Part shown: piece by piece, positions 9,523-20,600 of the stretch
Layout: each line of letters starts with the position of its first letter
Position numbering within the stretch: position 1 is the first letter of the stretch
Source: Cytobacillus purgationiresistens
GTDB lineage: Bacteria > Bacillota > Bacilli > Bacillales > Cytobacillaceae
Assembly: GCF_030813235.1 (NCBI RefSeq)
Contig: NZ_JAUSUB010000007.1
Location: 62,001-126,000, forward strand
Length of the DNA stretch: 64,000 nucleotides
Direction: 5' to 3'
Made by a program: the position numbers and the translations under genes
Notes under the pieces: generated by a model
Database searches by the model: none
What the model was told of the DNA's origin: nothing
What the model saw: only the letters and a program-made list of their open reading frames with translations

Positions 9523-9618
9523 TTCACTTACAAGTGAAGGCGTTCTTGCCTTCCAATAATCTATTTAAAAAGCAAAATGCTATTATTCAAATAATTAGTG
9601 CATGTATATAGTATGCAC
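9523..9618 (-). other. Structured pnp leader
   Basis: Three inverted repeats precede the pnp ribosome-binding site: TTCACTT/AAGTGAA (9523-9538), GAAGGC/GCCTTC (9536-9553, sharing three bases with the first, so the two stems compete), and GTGCAT/ATGCAC (9598-9618). I found no convincing sigma-A promoter in this leader. E. coli PNPase controls its own mRNA through a leader stem; a role here is inference only. Confidence 0.4.
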
Positions 9619-9661
9619 AATTTTTCCAATTAATAAAATAACAATGATCGCTTATGTATAG

Positions 9662-9687
9662 AAAGGATAATTTCTTATCCTTTTTTT
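9662..9687 (+). terminator. Plus-oriented hairpin with T tract in the rpsO-pnp gap
   Basis: AAGGATAA TTTC TTATCCTT runs into further T residues on the plus strand, where there is no gene. On the minus strand the same stem is followed by TTTCTATAC and could add weakly to termination after rpsO. It may block antisense transcription. Confidence 0.35.
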
Positions 9688-9692
9688 GGCTA

Positions 9693-9720
9693 ATAAAAAA
9701 GCGGGAAAAAATCCCGCTTC
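9693..9720 (-). terminator. Terminator of rpsO
   Basis: Minus-strand GCGGGA/TCCCGC stem followed by TTTTTTATT, 35 bp after the rpsO stop. Confidence 0.9.
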
Positions 9721-9754
9721 TTTAAATAAGAAACCCCGAAAACGAAGCTTCTTA

Positions 9755-10110
<356 letters not shown>

Positions 10111-10117
10111 GTTAATA

Positions 10118-10146
10118 AGAATACATCTATTTGCGACAAAATGCAA
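10118..10146 (-). promoter_or_regulatory. Sigma-A promoter of rpsO
   Basis: Minus strand TTGCAT (10141-10146), 17-bp spacer, TATTCT (10118-10123). It overlaps the ribF/rpsO boundary, just below the ribF stop codon. Confidence 0.6.
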
Positions 10147-10148
10147 GA

Positions 10149-11096
10149 CTAAACCTTGTTTTTCTCAAAATAAAGGAGCGCATTTCCCTTATCTTTACTG
10201 ATTTGAGTGATTAATTCGTCGATACCATTAAACTTGCGCTCACTGCGCAAATGCTGATGCCATTCGACGATGACTTCTTCTCCATAAATATCTTGATCAA
10301 AATCAAAGATATGGACCTCTACAGAAGGCTTCTCCAAATCGTCATGGAAAGTTGGCTTATAGCCTAAATTGCAAACTGCTTCGCGCCAAACACCTTTTAC
10401 GTGAATTCTGACAGCATAAACACCTACTGGAGGAATCAAATAGTCTTCCTTTGAATCGACATTTGCAGTTGGAAATCCGAGCTTCCGGCCGCGCTGGTCA
10501 CCCTGTACCACCATACCGGATAAAGAATAAAATCTGCCGAGCAGTTCAGGTATTCCTTGGACATTACCATCACGGATGTATCGTCTGATGAGTGTTGAGC
10601 TTATCTTATCTTCCCCTTTTTTCAATTGAGGAACGGTTGTATAGGTAAATTGATTGCGGGAATGCTCAGGTATGGTATCCATTGTTCCTTTACCCATCCG
10701 GCCGTATGAATAATCAAAGCCTGCAGTTACATGTTTGACATTTAGTCCTATGATATATTGATCAATAAATTCTTGAGGCAAAAGATGTGCAAATTCTTTC
10801 GTAAAGTGAATGATAAACAAATAATCGATTCCAAGCTGGGAAACAAAATTAATTTTATCCTTAATGGGTGTAATATACTCTACATCCCCTACATTCTTCC
10901 CTAAAACGACAGAAGGGTGGGGATCAAAAGTCATCACTGCGCTTTTCAAGCCTAAACTCTGTGCTTTTTCCTTTGCTTTAAGCATTACTTTTTGATGCCC
11001 TAAATGAACTCCATCAAAAAAGCCAAGAGCCATAGATAAGGGCGGGAGGTCATCCGTATTTAAATGATGAGGATGTTGGATTTTAATTACTTCCAT
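10149..11096 (-). CDS. ribF: Bifunctional riboflavin kinase / FAD synthetase
   Basis: Converts riboflavin to FMN and FMN to FAD (RibC in B. subtilis). Of 315 residues, the N-terminal adenylyltransferase half carries LGFFDGVHLGHQKV and VMTFDPHPS, and SSTLIRRYIRDG closes it near 180; the C-terminal flavokinase half has GDQRGRKLGFPTANV and PPVGVYAVR. Start ATG at 11096 has AAAGGTGAATC upstream. It follows truB after a 112-bp gap with no clear terminator, so it probably belongs to the nusA-infB operon. No FMN riboswitch is seen. Confidence 0.96.
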   Translation of the reverse strand: MEVIKIQHPHHLNTDDLPPLSMALGFFDGVHLGHQKVMLKAKEKAQSLGLKSAVMTFDPHPSVVLGKNVGDVEYITPIKDKINFVSQLGIDYLFIIHFTKEFAHLLPQEFIDQYIIGLNVKHVTAGFDYSYGRMGKGTMDTIPEHSRNQFTYTTVPQLKKGEDKISSTLIRRYIRDGNVQGIPELLGRFYSLSGMVVQGDQRGRKLGFPTANVDSKEDYLIPPVGVYAVRIHVKGVWREAVCNLGYKPTFHDDLEKPSVEVHIFDFDQDIYGEEVIVEWHQHLRSERKFNGIDELITQISKDKGNALLYFEKNKV

Positions 11097-11208
11097 GATG
11101 ATTCACCTTTTTTTATTGTTTAGCATATGCGCCTAATAATGACCAAACTTTCCTTATACCCGATTTTAAATAAAGGAACCACCTGCCATTAAAGACACTC
11201 CGCTTGAT

Positions 11209-12129
11209 TTATTCGTTTGTAATTGATAACACCTTCGCAGGTTTCATCATATCCGCTTTGCTTGGGTGATGAATATATATAGCTAATGCTTTATTTTCTT
11301 CCGATTCAATCACAATCGGACCTTCAATATGAACTAATTCATGAGGTGTATTCAAAACAGCTCCATTTTTTACTTTCTCTGCTACTTTATCATTAATTTT
11401 ATATTTCGGCAAATGCTCAAGTCCCGATTCCAGTGGTTTTAGAACCTCTTGAAACGTCCCCTCTTCTACATGTTTTTCAATTTCTTCGAAGGTGAGACAA
11501 TCATTTAACGTATAAGATGATGAGCTAGTTCTAATCAGTTCAGACATATGTGCTGGGTAGCCCAGTGCTTCTCCAATCATTACAGCAAGCGTTCTAATAT
11601 ATGTACCTTTACTGCATGTCACTCTAAAGCGAAAGCTTATTTGATCTCCAGAAAAGACGGTTCTTTCATCAAGCAGTTCAATCTCATAAATATTTACCTT
11701 TCGAGTTGGCCGCTCGACTTCAATCCCTTGTCTGGCATATTCATATAACCGCTTCCCATTTATTTTTACAGCAGAGAACATCGGCGGTGTCTGCTCAATT
11801 GTTCCAGTAAGCTTGGTTAGCACTGCAAGAATTTGTTCCCGTGTGATTGTCTCACTTACCGTTTTACGATCGACCACCTCGCCGGATGCATCCTCAGTTG
11901 TAGTGGTATATCCAATGGTTACTTCTCCTTCATATGACTTCCCTGCGTCAGTAATGTATTCTGCCACCTTTGTTGCTCTTCCAATACAAATAGGAAGTAC
12001 TCCAGTCACATCTGGGTCAAGTGTACCAGTATGGCCAATTCTTTTCATTCTCAAGATCTTGCGAAGCCTGAAAACACAATCATGTGAAGTCATCCCTTTA
12101 GGCTTCATAAGCGGTAATATCCCTTCCAT
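11209..12129 (-). CDS. truB: tRNA pseudouridine(55) synthase
   Basis: Isomerises U55 in the T-loop of elongator tRNAs. In 306 residues the catalytic aspartate is in GHTGTLDPD (Asp38), with LPICIGRATK directly after, GEVTIGYTTTTEDASGEVV, and the TCSKGTYIRTLA motif in the second half; the tail forms a PUA-like domain. AAAGGAGGTAGAAT immediately precedes the ATG. It lies between rbfA and ribF in the conserved nusA-infB order. Confidence 0.96.
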   Translation of the reverse strand: MEGILPLMKPKGMTSHDCVFRLRKILRMKRIGHTGTLDPDVTGVLPICIGRATKVAEYITDAGKSYEGEVTIGYTTTTEDASGEVVDRKTVSETITREQILAVLTKLTGTIEQTPPMFSAVKINGKRLYEYARQGIEVERPTRKVNIYEIELLDERTVFSGDQISFRFRVTCSKGTYIRTLAVMIGEALGYPAHMSELIRTSSSSYTLNDCLTFEEIEKHVEEGTFQEVLKPLESGLEHLPKYKINDKVAEKVKNGAVLNTPHELVHIEGPIVIESEENKALAIYIHHPSKADMMKPAKVLSITNE

Positions 12130-12185
12130 ATTCTACCTCCTTTTTAACATCATAAAAAAGGATAGACAATAGTCTATCCTTATCT

Positions 12186-12551
12186 TTATTCATCTTTATC
12201 TTTTGACTGTTCTTCATCTTGAATTTTGTGGAGCAATGTTTCAATTCGATTTCCGTAACTAATTGATTCATCAAACTCAAAAAGAATTTCAGGCGTTTTT
12301 CGCAATCTGATTCGTTGACCTATTTCTGAACGAATAAAACCTTTCGCTTTGGCCAATCCTCTTAGCGTATTTTCCCGTTGCTCTTCATCACCTAAAACAG
12401 AGATATAAACAGTTGCTTGCTGGAGATCTCCAGTTACTTGAACATCCGTTACCGTAACAAATCCAATCCGCGGATCTTTAATCTTACGGCCGATGATTTC
12501 TCCAAGCTCCTTTTTCATTTGTTCTCCAACTCGGTTCGATCTAAGTGTCAT
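12186..12551 (-). CDS. rbfA: 30S ribosome-binding factor A
   Basis: A 121-residue cold-adaptation and 16S-maturation factor. [39 protein letters not shown] and [16 protein letters not shown] are characteristic of RbfA. The reading frame stays open far upstream (to 12707) across ylxP, but homology and the AAAGAGGTG ribosome-binding site place the start at ATG 12551, 18 bp after ylxP. The acidic/lysine-rich tail ([10 protein letters not shown]) is of normal kind for Bacillus. Confidence 0.95.
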   Translation of the reverse strand: MTLRSNRVGEQMKKELGEIIGRKIKDPRIGFVTVTDVQVTGDLQQATVYISVLGDEEQRENTLRGLAKAKGFIRSEIGQRIRLRKTPEILFEFDESISYGNRIETLLHKIQDEEQSKDKDE

Positions 12552-12568
12552 TTTCTTACACCTCTTTT

Positions 12569-12850
12569 TTAAAGCCAATCCATATCTGTAATCGTTCTTT
12601 CGATTTCTGGAAAAGAATCGATTAGCTTTAACGCGTTTTGCAGTTCCAATTCCGTTGCATGTTTGGCAGAGGAGACAGCCGTAATGGCTATCTTTGTCCT
12701 CTGCCAAGTATCTTGAAAATCGACTTCTGCAGCAGATACATTATACCTCTGCTTCAATCGCATTAAAATGCGCTGTAGGACAGCTCTTTTCTCTTTTAAT
12801 GAGTGGGCGTCATATATAATGCATTCACAGGCTACAAGCCCTATGAACAT
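12569..12850 (-). CDS. ylxP: DUF503 protein YlxP
   Basis: A 93-residue conserved protein always found between infB and rbfA in bacilli. It starts [22 protein letters not shown], with [23 protein letters not shown] in the centre, matching DUF503. Its role is not firmly known, though position argues for ribosome assembly. The start overlaps the infB stop by one base (TAATG), indicating translational coupling; the local Shine-Dalgarno is weak. Confidence 0.93.
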   Translation of the reverse strand: MFIGLVACECIIYDAHSLKEKRAVLQRILMRLKQRYNVSAAEVDFQDTWQRTKIAITAVSSAKHATELELQNALKLIDSFPEIERTITDMDWL

Positions 12851-15045
12851 TAACGCTCAACTTCTTCCATAACATATGCTTCAATGACGTCGCCTTCTTT
12901 GACATCATTGTAATTCTTAATCGTAATACCACATTCGTATCCAGTAGCTACTTCCTTCGCATCATCCTTGAAGCGTTTTAAGGCGTCGATTTCACCTTCG
13001 AAAATAACGACTCCATCACGGATAAGGCGAATGCCGCTGTCTCTTGTAATTTTACCTTCTGTAATATAAGAACCAGCAATGGTACCAATCTTAGAGACTT
13101 TGAATGTTTGACGAACTTCTGCCTGACCGATAATTTTTTCTTCAAATTCCGGATCAAGCATTCCTTTCATTGCAAGCTCAATCTCTTCAATTACTTTATA
13201 GATGATTCTGTGTAAACGAATATCTACATTCTCAGCATCTGCTGCGCGTTTAGCATTGGTATCAGGACGAACATTAAAACCGATAACAATTGCATTGAAC
13301 GCAGCTGCTAACGTAATATCAGACTCATTGATTGCTCCAGCACCAGTGTGAAGAATACGCACTTTAACGCCTTCTACATCAATTTTTTGCAATGCGGAAG
13401 TCATTGCTTCTGCTGAACCTTGAACATCAGCCTTTACAACGATATTCAGGTCTTTCATTTCGCCTTGTTTCATATGTTCGAACAAGTTATCCAAGCTTAC
13501 ACGAGTCTTTTCAGATCGCTGTGCTTGCAGTGCTAGTGATGCACGCGCTTCACCAACTTGGCGTGCCGTTTTCTCGTCATCTAACACAACAAAACGATCA
13601 CCAGCTTGAGGTACTTCATTTAAACCAGTGATTTCTACTGGTGTAGAAGGTCCAGCCACTTTCACACGACGGCCAAGGTCATTAACCATCGCACGTACAC
13701 GACCGAAAGTATTACCTACTACAATGGGGTCACCCACTTTTAGCGTACCGTTTTGTACTAGCAATGTTGCTACAGAGCCGCGGCCTTTATCCAACTGTGC
13801 CTCAATAACAGTTCCCATTGCATTTCGCTCAGGGTTCGCTTTATATTCTTCTACTTCACCTACAAGTAAAATCATTTCAAGCAATTCATCGATACCTTCG
13901 CCCTTAATTGCTGATAAATGTACGAAAATAGTTTCTCCGCCCCAAGCTTCAGGAACGAGACCATGCTCAGTTAATTCCTGCATTACTCGGTCAGGGTTAG
14001 CCCCTTCTTTATCCATTTTATTTACAGCTACGATAATTGGTACCTCAGCAGCTTTTGCATGGTTAATCGCTTCAATTGTTTGCGGCATAACACCATCATC
14101 TGCTGCGACAACAAGAATCGTAATATCAGTAATTTTAGCACCGCGTGCACGCATCGTTGTAAATGCAGCATGTCCTGGTGTATCAAGGAAAGTGATCTTC
14201 TTGCCGTTTTCCTCAACTTGATATGCACCGATATGCTGAGTAATTCCGCCTGCTTCGCCTGCTGTTACCTTTGTATGTCTAATTGAATCTAGAAGCGTTG
14301 TTTTACCATGATCAACGTGACCCATAATCGTCACAACTGAAGGACGTTCAATCATCTCAGCGCCTTCATCTTCAGTGAAGTATACTTCTAAATCAGTTGT
14401 ATCGATGGCAATTTCTTCTTCCACTTCAACACCATATTCTCCAGCGATTAACTCGATAGAATCTTTGTCAAGATCTTGGTTAATAGTCGCCATTACACCA
14501 AGCATAAATAACTTTTTAATGATTTCAGAAGGTTCACGATGAAGCTTTTTCCCTAGTTCTGCAACAGTTAAAGAATCAGTAAAAGTAATTTTCTCTGGAA
14601 GCTCTTTTACTTTTTTAGGAACAGGAGGTGCAACTGGTGCTTGCTGCTGTTTCCCTTTATTCTTATTTTTATTGTTCTTGTTCTTGTTATTTTGATTGAA
14701 TGGGCCTTTATTATTATTTTTATTAAAAGGCTTGGTTTGACCGCCTGGTTTTTGACCGCTATTTGCTTTAGGCGCTGGTTTTGCAGTACCGCCTTTATTA
14801 GCAGATGCCGGTTTGTCACCTGGTTTGACACTCTTATTTGCAGTGCTACTTTGCTGCCCGGTTTGCTTTTGCGGTTGTTTATCATCTTTTTTGTTAAAGA
14901 TGTTGTCTAGCTTAGTTACTGCATCTGGTTCAATTGTTGTCATATGATTGGAAACCTCGATATTCATGTCTTTTAATTTTGTAATTACGTCTTTACTTGA
15001 AATGTTATGCTCTTTAGCATACTCGTAAACGCGTATTTTACTCAT
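12850..15045 (-). CDS. infB: Translation initiation factor IF-2
   Basis: GTPase that brings fMet-tRNA to the 30S subunit. In 731 residues: an IF2_N helix bundle (1-50), a low-complexity Asn/Lys/Gln/Pro linker (about 55-145, with [11 protein letters not shown]), a second IF2_N segment (150-200), then the G domain with GHVDHGKTT at 242-250, DTPGH and NKMD, and the C-terminal tRNA-binding domains. GGGGGTGAAAGT precedes the ATG. It is slightly longer than B. subtilis IF-2 (716 aa), mostly in the linker. Flanked by rplGA and ylxP. Confidence 0.97.
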   Translation of the reverse strand: MSKIRVYEYAKEHNISSKDVITKLKDMNIEVSNHMTTIEPDAVTKLDNIFNKKDDKQPQKQTGQQSSTANKSVKPGDKPASANKGGTAKPAPKANSGQKPGGQTKPFNKNNNKGPFNQNNKNKNNKNKNKGKQQQAPVAPPVPKKVKELPEKITFTDSLTVAELGKKLHREPSEIIKKLFMLGVMATINQDLDKDSIELIAGEYGVEVEEEIAIDTTDLEVYFTEDEGAEMIERPSVVTIMGHVDHGKTTLLDSIRHTKVTAGEAGGITQHIGAYQVEENGKKITFLDTPGHAAFTTMRARGAKITDITILVVAADDGVMPQTIEAINHAKAAEVPIIVAVNKMDKEGANPDRVMQELTEHGLVPEAWGGETIFVHLSAIKGEGIDELLEMILLVGEVEEYKANPERNAMGTVIEAQLDKGRGSVATLLVQNGTLKVGDPIVVGNTFGRVRAMVNDLGRRVKVAGPSTPVEITGLNEVPQAGDRFVVLDDEKTARQVGEARASLALQAQRSEKTRVSLDNLFEHMKQGEMKDLNIVVKADVQGSAEAMTSALQKIDVEGVKVRILHTGAGAINESDITLAAAFNAIVIGFNVRPDTNAKRAADAENVDIRLHRIIYKVIEEIELAMKGMLDPEFEEKIIGQAEVRQTFKVSKIGTIAGSYITEGKITRDSGIRLIRDGVVIFEGEIDALKRFKDDAKEVATGYECGITIKNYNDVKEGDVIEAYVMEEVER

Positions 15046-15064
15046 ACTTTCACCCCCGCTAGAA

Positions 15065-15367
15065 TTAATCGAGCAACGTCAACAGCTTTTTTGCAAATCC
15101 ATCATCTAAAATAGCTACTACTACTCGAGCTTCCTTGCCAATTGCATGGCCGAGTATTTCTCGGTTCTCCACAATTCTATAAGGAACTTGATATGATTTA
15201 CATTTATCTGTCACTTTTTTTGCCGTATTTGCAGAAGCATCTGCTGACAGCAAAATGAGTTTCGCTTTACCGTTTCTAATGTCTTTTACAGTCAGCTCTT
15301 CACCCGAAGTGATTTTCCGCGCCCGATTGGCTAAGCCAAGCAATGACATCCATTTATTTACTTTCAT
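15065..15367 (-). CDS. rplGA: L7Ae-family ribosomal protein-like YlxQ
   Basis: A 100-residue protein of the L7Ae/L30e kink-turn-binding family: [19 protein letters not shown] at the N-terminus and [21 protein letters not shown] in the middle. B. subtilis YlxQ (RplGA) has the same place and pattern. Its start overlaps the rnpM stop by one base (TAATG). It is probably co-translated with rnpM and infB in the nusA operon. Confidence 0.92.
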   Translation of the reverse strand: MKVNKWMSLLGLANRARKITSGEELTVKDIRNGKAKLILLSADASANTAKKVTDKCKSYQVPYRIVENREILGHAIGKEARVVVAILDDGFAKKLLTLLD

Positions 15368-15648
15368 TAGGAATGTCGTTTCTCCTTTTCTATAAGCTGT
15401 AGCAGCTCATCATAAATCGAATCATCGATGTTAACCTCTAAATGATTAGCTAAAGTGTTTTTCTTTTTAGCAAGAAGAACTGCTTCTTTATCTTTTGAGA
15501 GGTACGCACCGCGTCCTGATTTTTTTCCTGTTAAATCTACTGAAACTTCCCCTTCTTTTGAGCGAACAATGCGGACAAGCTGTTTCTTAGGCATCATCTC
15601 ACCTGTAGCAACACATTTACGCAAAGGTACTTTTTTACGTTGATTCAC
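15367..15648 (-). CDS. rnpM: RNase P modulator RnpM (YlxR)
   Basis: A 93-residue basic protein beginning (M)[20 protein letters not shown], with [29 protein letters not shown], the YlxR signature; YlxR has been described as an RNase P-binding modulator. I prefer the GTG at 15648, about 9 bases after AAGGGG and aligned to the B. subtilis start; an ATG two codons upstream (15654) is possible but only about 3 bases from the ribosome-binding site. It follows nusA directly. Confidence 0.92.
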   Translation of the reverse strand: MNQRKKVPLRKCVATGEMMPKKQLVRIVRSKEGEVSVDLTGKKSGRGAYLSKDKEAVLLAKKKNTLANHLEVNIDDSIYDELLQLIEKEKRHS

Positions 15649-15661
15649 GACCATTCACCCC

Positions 15662-16795
15662 TTATTCCTTATCTTCAGGGAAGGTATATTCAACCTCTTG
15701 ATCCTCTTCTTCGTGATCGTAATTTAACAACAGTTCTTCATCACGAGGATAGATTCCAGATTCTCTTGCTTCTGTTTCTGATTTAATGTCAATTTTCCAC
15801 CCGGTCAACTTCGCTGCTAATCTTGCATTCTGTCCACGTTTACCAATGGCTAATGAAAGCTGATAATCCGGGACGATAACAGTCGTAGCTTTGTCATCTT
15901 CATTAACAATTACATCTAGAACTTTAGACGGGCTAAGAGCATTGGCTACAAAAACAACCGGATCTGCAGACCATTTCACAATGTCAATTTTTTCACCCTT
16001 CAGCTCATTAACTACTGCTTGGACACGAGATCCTTTAGGACCTACACATGAACCAACAGGATCTACTTCAGCATTGTCAGAATGAACCGAAATCTTAGAG
16101 CGATCTCCTGCTTCACGGGCAACAGACTTAAGTTCGACTGTTCCATCATAGATTTCAGGCACTTCAATTTCAAATAATCTCTTCAATAAACCAGGATGGG
16201 TTCTTGATACAAAGATTTGTGGTCCTTTTGTTGTTTTTTCCACTTTTGTAAGGAAAACTTTTATTCTATCATGGGGACGATACTGCTCATTTGGCATTTG
16301 TTCATTGACAGGCAAAATGGCTTCGATTTTTCCTAAACTCACATAAATGAACTTTGGATCCTGGCGCTGTACAATCCCAGTCATTATATCTTCTTCTCTA
16401 TCGATAAATTCAGAGTAAATGATTCCTCTTTCAGCTTCGCGAACACGTTGTGTAACAACCTGTTTAGCTGTTTGTGCAGCAATTCGGCCGAAGTCCTTTG
16501 GTGTAACCTCTAATTCAACGATATCTTCCACTACATAGTTTGGATTTAATCTTTGTGCATCCTCTACAGAAATCTCAAGCCTTGGGTCAAATACTTCATC
16601 AACCACTTCTTTACGAGCGAATACTTTCATTATCCCGCTTCCAAGGTTTAAGTCGATGCGTACATTTTGAGCTTGGTTAAAATTTCTGCGATAGGCTGAC
16701 ACTAATGCCGCTTCAATCGCCTCAATGATTACTTCTCTTGAAATGCCTTTTTCTTTTTCAAGCAATACTAGAGCATCTAATAATTCACTGCTCAT
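15662..16795 (-). CDS. nusA: Transcription termination/antitermination factor NusA
   Basis: RNA polymerase-binding factor affecting pausing and termination. In 377 residues: N-terminal polymerase-binding domain (LLEKEKGISREVIIEAIEAAL), an S1 domain around 135-200 (GIVQRQDPKFIYVSLGKIEA), and two KH domains (VDPVGSCVGPKGSRVQAV and LAIGKRGQNARLAAKLTGW), ending in an acidic tail. As in other firmicutes it lacks the extra C-terminal repeats of E. coli NusA. Start 16795 has AAAGGGGGAT upstream. Second gene of the operon after rimP. Confidence 0.97.
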   Translation of the reverse strand: MSSELLDALVLLEKEKGISREVIIEAIEAALVSAYRRNFNQAQNVRIDLNLGSGIMKVFARKEVVDEVFDPRLEISVEDAQRLNPNYVVEDIVELEVTPKDFGRIAAQTAKQVVTQRVREAERGIIYSEFIDREEDIMTGIVQRQDPKFIYVSLGKIEAILPVNEQMPNEQYRPHDRIKVFLTKVEKTTKGPQIFVSRTHPGLLKRLFEIEVPEIYDGTVELKSVAREAGDRSKISVHSDNAEVDPVGSCVGPKGSRVQAVVNELKGEKIDIVKWSADPVVFVANALSPSKVLDVIVNEDDKATTVIVPDYQLSLAIGKRGQNARLAAKLTGWKIDIKSETEARESGIYPRDEELLLNYDHEEEDQEVEYTFPEDKE

Positions 16796-16859
16796 GAGAT
16801 TTTTATCCCCCTTTAATTGAAATACAAAAATGCTTGTTAGCTTAAGCGAAGCATCCTTC

Positions 16860-17330
16860 TTATGAAAAAACCACGGCTAACCGTGCGTTGGCAATTTTAT
16901 CATAAGGAATCTCAATACTCTTTTTCCTTGTTTTAATCTTAACGTCAACAGTCACAAACTTTCCATCGAACCCTGACAAAACACCTTCAAACGTTTTTTT
17001 GCCATCAATCGGTTCATATGTTTTGATAAATACATTCTTTCCGACTGCTTTTTCAAAATCCTGCTCTTTTTTAAGAGGGCGCTCTGCTCCCGGTGAAGAG
17101 ACCTCCAAGAAATAGTTGTAAGGAATTGGATCAACCTCATCGAGCTTTTCGCTTAAACGTTCACTCACTGTTCCGCACTCTTCAATATCCACACCTGAAT
17201 CTTTATCAATAAAGACGCGCAGGAACCAATCCTTTCCCTCTTTCACATATTCTATATCAACTAATTCTAGTTGAAGATCACTTAAAATAGGGGTGACTAA
17301 TTGTTCCACCTGCTCAGTCACTTTGCTCAT
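16860..17330 (-). CDS. rimP: Ribosome maturation factor RimP
   Basis: A 156-residue 30S assembly factor (YlxS). [42 protein letters not shown] and [15 protein letters not shown] are diagnostic. The frame is open upstream to 17468 but the ATG at 17330, preceded by GAGGGATATT, matches the family start [11 protein letters not shown]. It is the first gene of the nusA-infB operon, with a sigma-A promoter at 17562-17590 and a leader of roughly 225 bases containing an early terminator-like hairpin. Confidence 0.95.
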   Translation of the reverse strand: MSKVTEQVEQLVTPILSDLQLELVDIEYVKEGKDWFLRVFIDKDSGVDIEECGTVSERLSEKLDEVDPIPYNYFLEVSSPGAERPLKKEQDFEKAVGKNVFIKTYEPIDGKKTFEGVLSGFDGKFVTVDVKIKTRKKSIEIPYDKIANARLAVVFS

Positions 17331-17502
17331 AATATCCCTCCTTCTACATCCAATCTCTTCATTAAGTAGAGGGTGCCAGTGACTCATTTCATTCAACTTC
17401 TGTGAAAGTTGACAAACTGCCCTTAATAATGGCTTACCCTTTAAAAAGTACCTGCCGGATATTAACATACTTTTAACTTTTCATTCATAGTCCGTGAACA
17501 AG

Positions 17503-17531
17503 ACGAAAGAGTGGGTTGCCCCACTCTCGTT
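17503..17531 (-). promoter_or_regulatory. Leader hairpin / attenuator of the rimP-nusA operon
   Basis: Minus strand ACGAGAGTGGG GCAA CCCACTCTTTCGT: a 7-bp perfect GC-rich core with a stable GNRA-type loop, followed by TTCGTCTTGTT. It begins about 25 bases after the predicted start from the 17562-17590 promoter, so it belongs to the rimP leader rather than to polC. It may also act as the polC terminator. NusA-responsive attenuation is a possibility (inference). Confidence 0.6.
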
Positions 17532-17561
17532 TGCGAAGTTATCCGTAGTATTTCCAATAAA

Positions 17562-17590
17562 ACTATACCATAACCATATTTTTTATGCAA
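17562..17590 (-). promoter_or_regulatory. Sigma-A promoter of rimP-nusA-infB operon
   Basis: Minus strand TTGCAT (17585-17590), 17-bp spacer, TATAGT (17562-17567). It sits 54 bp below the polC stop and about 230 bp upstream of rimP. Confidence 0.7.
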
Positions 17591-17643
17591 ATGGAATTGC
17601 TGTCAGGTACTGGTATGAGTAAGCCTTGAAGGTGACTCTTCTC

Positions 17644-20600
17644 TTAAAATAGGCTGAGCTGATTTTGCTCTGGTAGTGCCTCTAAGCATCCATGATTATC
17701 AAGATACTCAATAATCGTTTTAGATAATTTCCCGCGCTTCTGAAGGTCTTCTTTAGATAAGAATTCCCCTACTCCCCTCGCCTGGACAATATTAAAGGCT
17801 GCATTGGTTCCTAACCCAGGAATGGAATTGAACGGAGGGATAAGCGACGTTCCATCAATAAGAAACTCACTTGCGCTCGATTGATAGAGGTCCACCTTCT
17901 TGAAGTTGAAGCCTCTTTCATTCATCTCCAATGCAAGCTCCATCACTGTCAGCAAGTTTTTCTCTTTTGTTGATGCATCAAGGCCTTTTGCGTTAATTTC
18001 ATCAATTTTTGACCGTATAGCTTGTGCGCCCTTCACCATTGCATCAATATCAAAATCTTCCGCTCTTACAGTGAAGTATGCTGCGTAATACATTAACGGA
18101 TGATGGACCTTGAAATACGCGATTCTAACTGCCATCAATACATAGGCAGCAGCATGGGCTTTCGGGAACATATATTTGATTTTTAAGCATGAATCGATAT
18201 ACCATTCTGGCACTTCGTTCTTTCTCATTTCGGCTTCCATCTCTTCGGTAAGTCCTTTACCTTTTCGGACAGATTCCATGATTTTAAAGGCAAATGCCGG
18301 CTCTAGTCCCTGATAGATCAGATAGACCATTATATCATCACGACAACCAATTACTTCACTTAGCGTACAGATGCTATTGTGAATAAGCTCTTGGGCATTT
18401 CCTAACCATACATCTGTACCATGTGAGAGTCCAGAGATTTGTACAAGCTCTGAGAAGGTTGTGGGCTTCGTATCCTCAAGCATTTGGCGTACGAAACGCG
18501 TCCCGAATTCTGGTATTCCTAATGTGCCAGTTTTACACATGATTTGTTCTTGAGTTACTCCAAGTGACTCTGTCCCACTGAAGATTTTCATCACTTCAGG
18601 GTCATCTGTAGGAATCGTCTTTGGATCAATACCGCTTAAATCTTGCAGCATTCTAATCACCGTTGGATCATCATGACCAAGAATATCAAGCTTTAGCAAA
18701 TTGTCATGGATGGAATGAAAATCAAAATGAGTGGTTTTCCATTCAGAATTTCGATCATCAGCAGGAAATTGGATGGGTGAAAAATCATAAATGTCCATAT
18801 AGTCGGGGACAACAATGATTCCCCCTGGATGTTGGCCAGTTGTCCTTTTCACACCCGTACAGCCAGATGCGAGCCTGTCAATTTCCGCGCCTCGCATTTG
18901 CAGATTATTATCCTGCTGATACGCCTTCACATAACCAAATGCTGTTTTATCCGCTACTGTTCCAATGGTACCTGCACGGTATACGTATTCCTCACCAAAC
19001 AGCTGTTTAGTATAATTATGAGCCCGAGGCTGATATTCACCTGAAAAGTTCAAATCAATATCAGGTACCTTATCTCCTTTAAAGCCTAGAAAGGTTTCAA
19101 ATGGTATGTCGTGACCATCCTTTCTATATTTCTGACCGCATTCTGGGCAATCTTTATCAGGCAAGTCAAATCCAGAACCAACTGAACCGTCATTGAAAAA
19201 CTCTGAGTGCTTGCAATCAGGACAGACATAATGTGGAGATAACGGGTTTACCTCGGTAATCTCTGTCATCGTAGCGACAAAGGATGAACCCACCGAACCA
19301 CGAGAACCAACTAGGTACCCATCATTCAGAGATTTTTTAACTAGCTTATGCGAGATAAGATAGATGACTGCAAACCCGTGACCGATTATACTTTTTAACT
19401 CTTTCTCCAATCGTGCTTCCACGATTTCAGGCAGCGGCTCTCCATAGATGCTTTTCGCCATATCATAGCTCATGGTCCGCATCTCTTCATCCGCACCTTC
19501 AATCTTCGGGGTATATAAGTCATCTTTTATTGGTTTGATAGAATCGATCATATCAGCAATTTTATTCGTATTCTCAACAACTATTTCCTTAGCTTTGTCA
19601 CTTCCTAAGAATGAGAAAGCATCGAGCATTTCATTCGTTGATCTAAAGTGGACATCCGGCAAATTATGTCGATTGAGCGGGTTGGCTCCACCTTGCGAAT
19701 TAACCAATATTTTTCTATATATTTTATCATTGGGATTCAAGTAGTGAACATTACCTGTCGCCGTGACAGGTAATTCAAGCTTTTCTCCTAATTTCACTAA
19801 ATTCGTAATAATTTCTTCCAATGCCCTTTCATCACGGACAAGTTCCATCTCTAGTAAAGGAGCATATACTTGTTTCGGATGCACTTCAATATAATCATAG
19901 AATTGAGCTGTTTCTTCCACTTCCTCAGGAGACTTCTGCATCATTCCTTCAAAGACTTCCCCTTTTGCACAGCCAGAACCAACAAGGATACCCTCTCTAT
20001 GCTTTTGCAGAACAGACCTCGGAATTCTAGGAACACGATAAAAGTACTCAAGATGAGAAATAGAAACGAGTTTGAAAAGGTTTTTAAGACCGGCTTCTGT
20101 CTGCGCAAGCAAGGTGCAATGGAATGGCCGCGCACGCTGGTAAGCATTGCCTTGGCCCATATTATCATTGAATTGATCATGATATTCTATTCCTTTTTCA
20201 CCGGCACTTTTAAGCATTTTTAATAATAAATAACCAGTCGCTTCTGCATCATAAATCGCCCGGTGATGCTGGGTTAATTCCACATCGAATTTTTTTGCGA
20301 GTGTATTCAATCGGTGATTTTTCATTTCAGGATGCAGAAATCTTGCCAGCTCAAGCGTATCTACTACTGGATTCGTCGCTTTTCCTATCCCGATTTTCTT
20401 ATATCCGACATTTAAGAAGCCCATATCGAAGGAAGCATTATGAGCAACAAGGACAGCGTCGCCTGTCCAAGCATAGAATTTCTTCAACACTTCCTCAATT
20501 TCTGGTGCATTCTCTACAAGGTCATCAGTAATCCCAGTAAGATTGATTGTCGTCGCTGAAAGCGGATGATGCGGATTGGCAAACGATTCAAAACGGTCAA

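Noticed and set aside
12098..12280. 60-codon minus-strand frame across the rbfA-truB junction
   Set aside because: Overlaps the ends of two certain genes in a different frame and has no recognisable product.
13628..14221. 197-codon plus-strand open frame inside infB
   Set aside because: Antisense shadow of the conserved IF-2 G domain; no initiation signals and infB is certain on the other strand.
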